A stretch of DNA of 64,000 nt, from assembly GCA_019636625.1 (NCBI GenBank), contig JAHBXE010000008.1, positions 96,492-160,491 of the forward strand. The letters run 5' to 3'. Made by a program: the position numbers and the translations under genes. Origin of the DNA: Phycisphaeraceae bacterium. GTDB taxonomy: Bacteria > Planctomycetota > Phycisphaerae > Phycisphaerales > UBA1924. The notes beneath the pieces are model-generated. The model ran no database searches. It saw nothing but the letters and a program-made list of their open reading frames with translations, and was not told the DNA's origin. This document shows positions 63,494 to 64,000 of the stretch, piece after piece. Position 1 is the first letter of the stretch; the number at the start of each line of letters is the position of its first letter.

Positions 63494-63940
63494 TCAGAAC
63501 GGCAAGGTGTCCGTCCGGCTCACATCATCGTCCGTCCCCGCCTCCCCATCCGGCCCCTTGCTGCGGTAGGTCACCGTCGTCTTCCCCCGCTGCTCCTCGA
63601 ACGAGAACGTCATCTCGTTCCCCCACGGGTCGCGAAACGCTCCGCGCTCATCCCCCATATCCGCGGGCGACTTGGGTAGTCGGTTGTTCTCATTGCGGTA
63701 CTGCGCGATCAGGATGCTCAGTTGCTGCGTGCTGATCTCCGCCGCGGTCGCCTTGCCCTGCCGGCGCGTCTCCCCCACCTGTCCCATGTAGGTCGATCCC
63801 GGTCCCTTCCCCGTCGAACCGCCACTTCCCCTGGTGTTCATCCCGAACATCAGGTACAGGACGATCGCCAGCGCGATGAGCACCACCAAGATCAACGCCC
63901 CGTTGCCCCGACGCATCCCCGCCGGTCCTGAGTAGCTCAT
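63494..63940 (-). CDS. Membrane-anchored GspG-like C-terminal domain protein
   Basis: The 148-residue protein has a short start, a membrane segment (about 14-33, GALILVVLIALAIVLYLMFG) and a soluble part. The soluble part reads ATAAEISTQQLSILIAQYRN, then FRDPWGNEMTFSFEEQRG and SKGPDGEAGTDDDV. The last two match the DPWG and GADG-type calcium-loop motifs of GspG major pseudopilins. A prepilin leader (GFTLIE) is absent, so it is not a normal pseudopilin. It may be a processed-independent relative or an accessory factor. Confidence 0.65.
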   Translation of the reverse strand: MSYSGPAGMRRGNGALILVVLIALAIVLYLMFGMNTRGSGGSTGKGPGSTYMGQVGETRRQGKATAAEISTQQLSILIAQYRNENNRLPKSPADMGDERGAFRDPWGNEMTFSFEEQRGKTTVTYRSKGPDGEAGTDDDVSRTDTLPF

Positions 63941-64000
63941 GCCGGGCTCCTTTGCGAAGATTCTACGGGAGCAAGTGGCAGCGAGGCAGGTTAGAATTGG

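Overview
The window is a GC-rich chromosomal segment that reads as a planctomycete, most likely class Phycisphaerae. The indications are several secreted proteins ending in cysteine-containing dockerin-like modules that stop with Gly-Cys-X, an ECF sigma factor next to a membrane Ser/Thr kinase with TPRs, a collagen-like protein, and lpxK (lipid A, hence an outer membrane). No phage, insertion sequence, CRISPR array, defence island or biosynthetic cluster was recognised.

Layout. 1-5.4 kb: a lipoprotein fragment, a small protein, a large TPR-secretin and an unknown protein. 5.4-11.1 kb: housekeeping genes (coaX, a degenerate MnmE-like GTPase, a membrane TPR protein, an RluA-family pseudouridine synthase, serS). 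11.1-17.2 kb: two dockerin-tailed secreted proteins, an FHA-GspE fusion ATPase and a phosphatase-like protein. 17.3-23.4 kb: a transporter, a nitrilase-family amidase, maf, lpxK, a pilin-like protein and an Arg/Gly-rich secreted protein. 23.4-30.2 kb: msrB-msrA fusion, a VOC/GH13/MFS operon and thiC behind a TPP riboswitch. 30.4-37.1 kb: a MgtC/DUF4010 membrane protein, infC, a CPBP protease, rpsT and tRNA-Arg. 37.3-46.3 kb: a surface/regulatory block with a 1134-residue repeat protein, ECF sigma factor, TPR kinase and collagen-like protein. 46.6-58.1 kb: a pseudopilus/secretion locus (PilZ, GspE, GspF, four pseudopilins, a predicted beta-propeller, a PilX-like protein, a frameshifted beta-helix protein, PilM/N, PilO and PilP-like proteins). 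58-64 kb: thyX, typA and several small unknowns.

How the parts fit. The secretin, two GspE-type ATPases, GspF, pseudopilins and PilM/N/O/P-like proteins could build one hybrid type II secretion/type IV pilus machine; no prepilin peptidase is in the window. Two predicted cargo-like proteins inside the pseudopilin cluster share a C-terminal tail (R-I-V/I-x-W-x-E-x-x-P-N/D) that the dockerin-tailed proteins lack.

The most unusual DNA feature is an octanucleotide-periodic element of about 164 bp that sits in frame inside the RluA-family gene, with a smaller tract of four 8-mers inside thyX. Other notable points are an apparent ATC start codon for infC, a TPP aptamer that contains the ribosome-binding site of thiC, and two frameshifts at C runs in secreted-protein genes.
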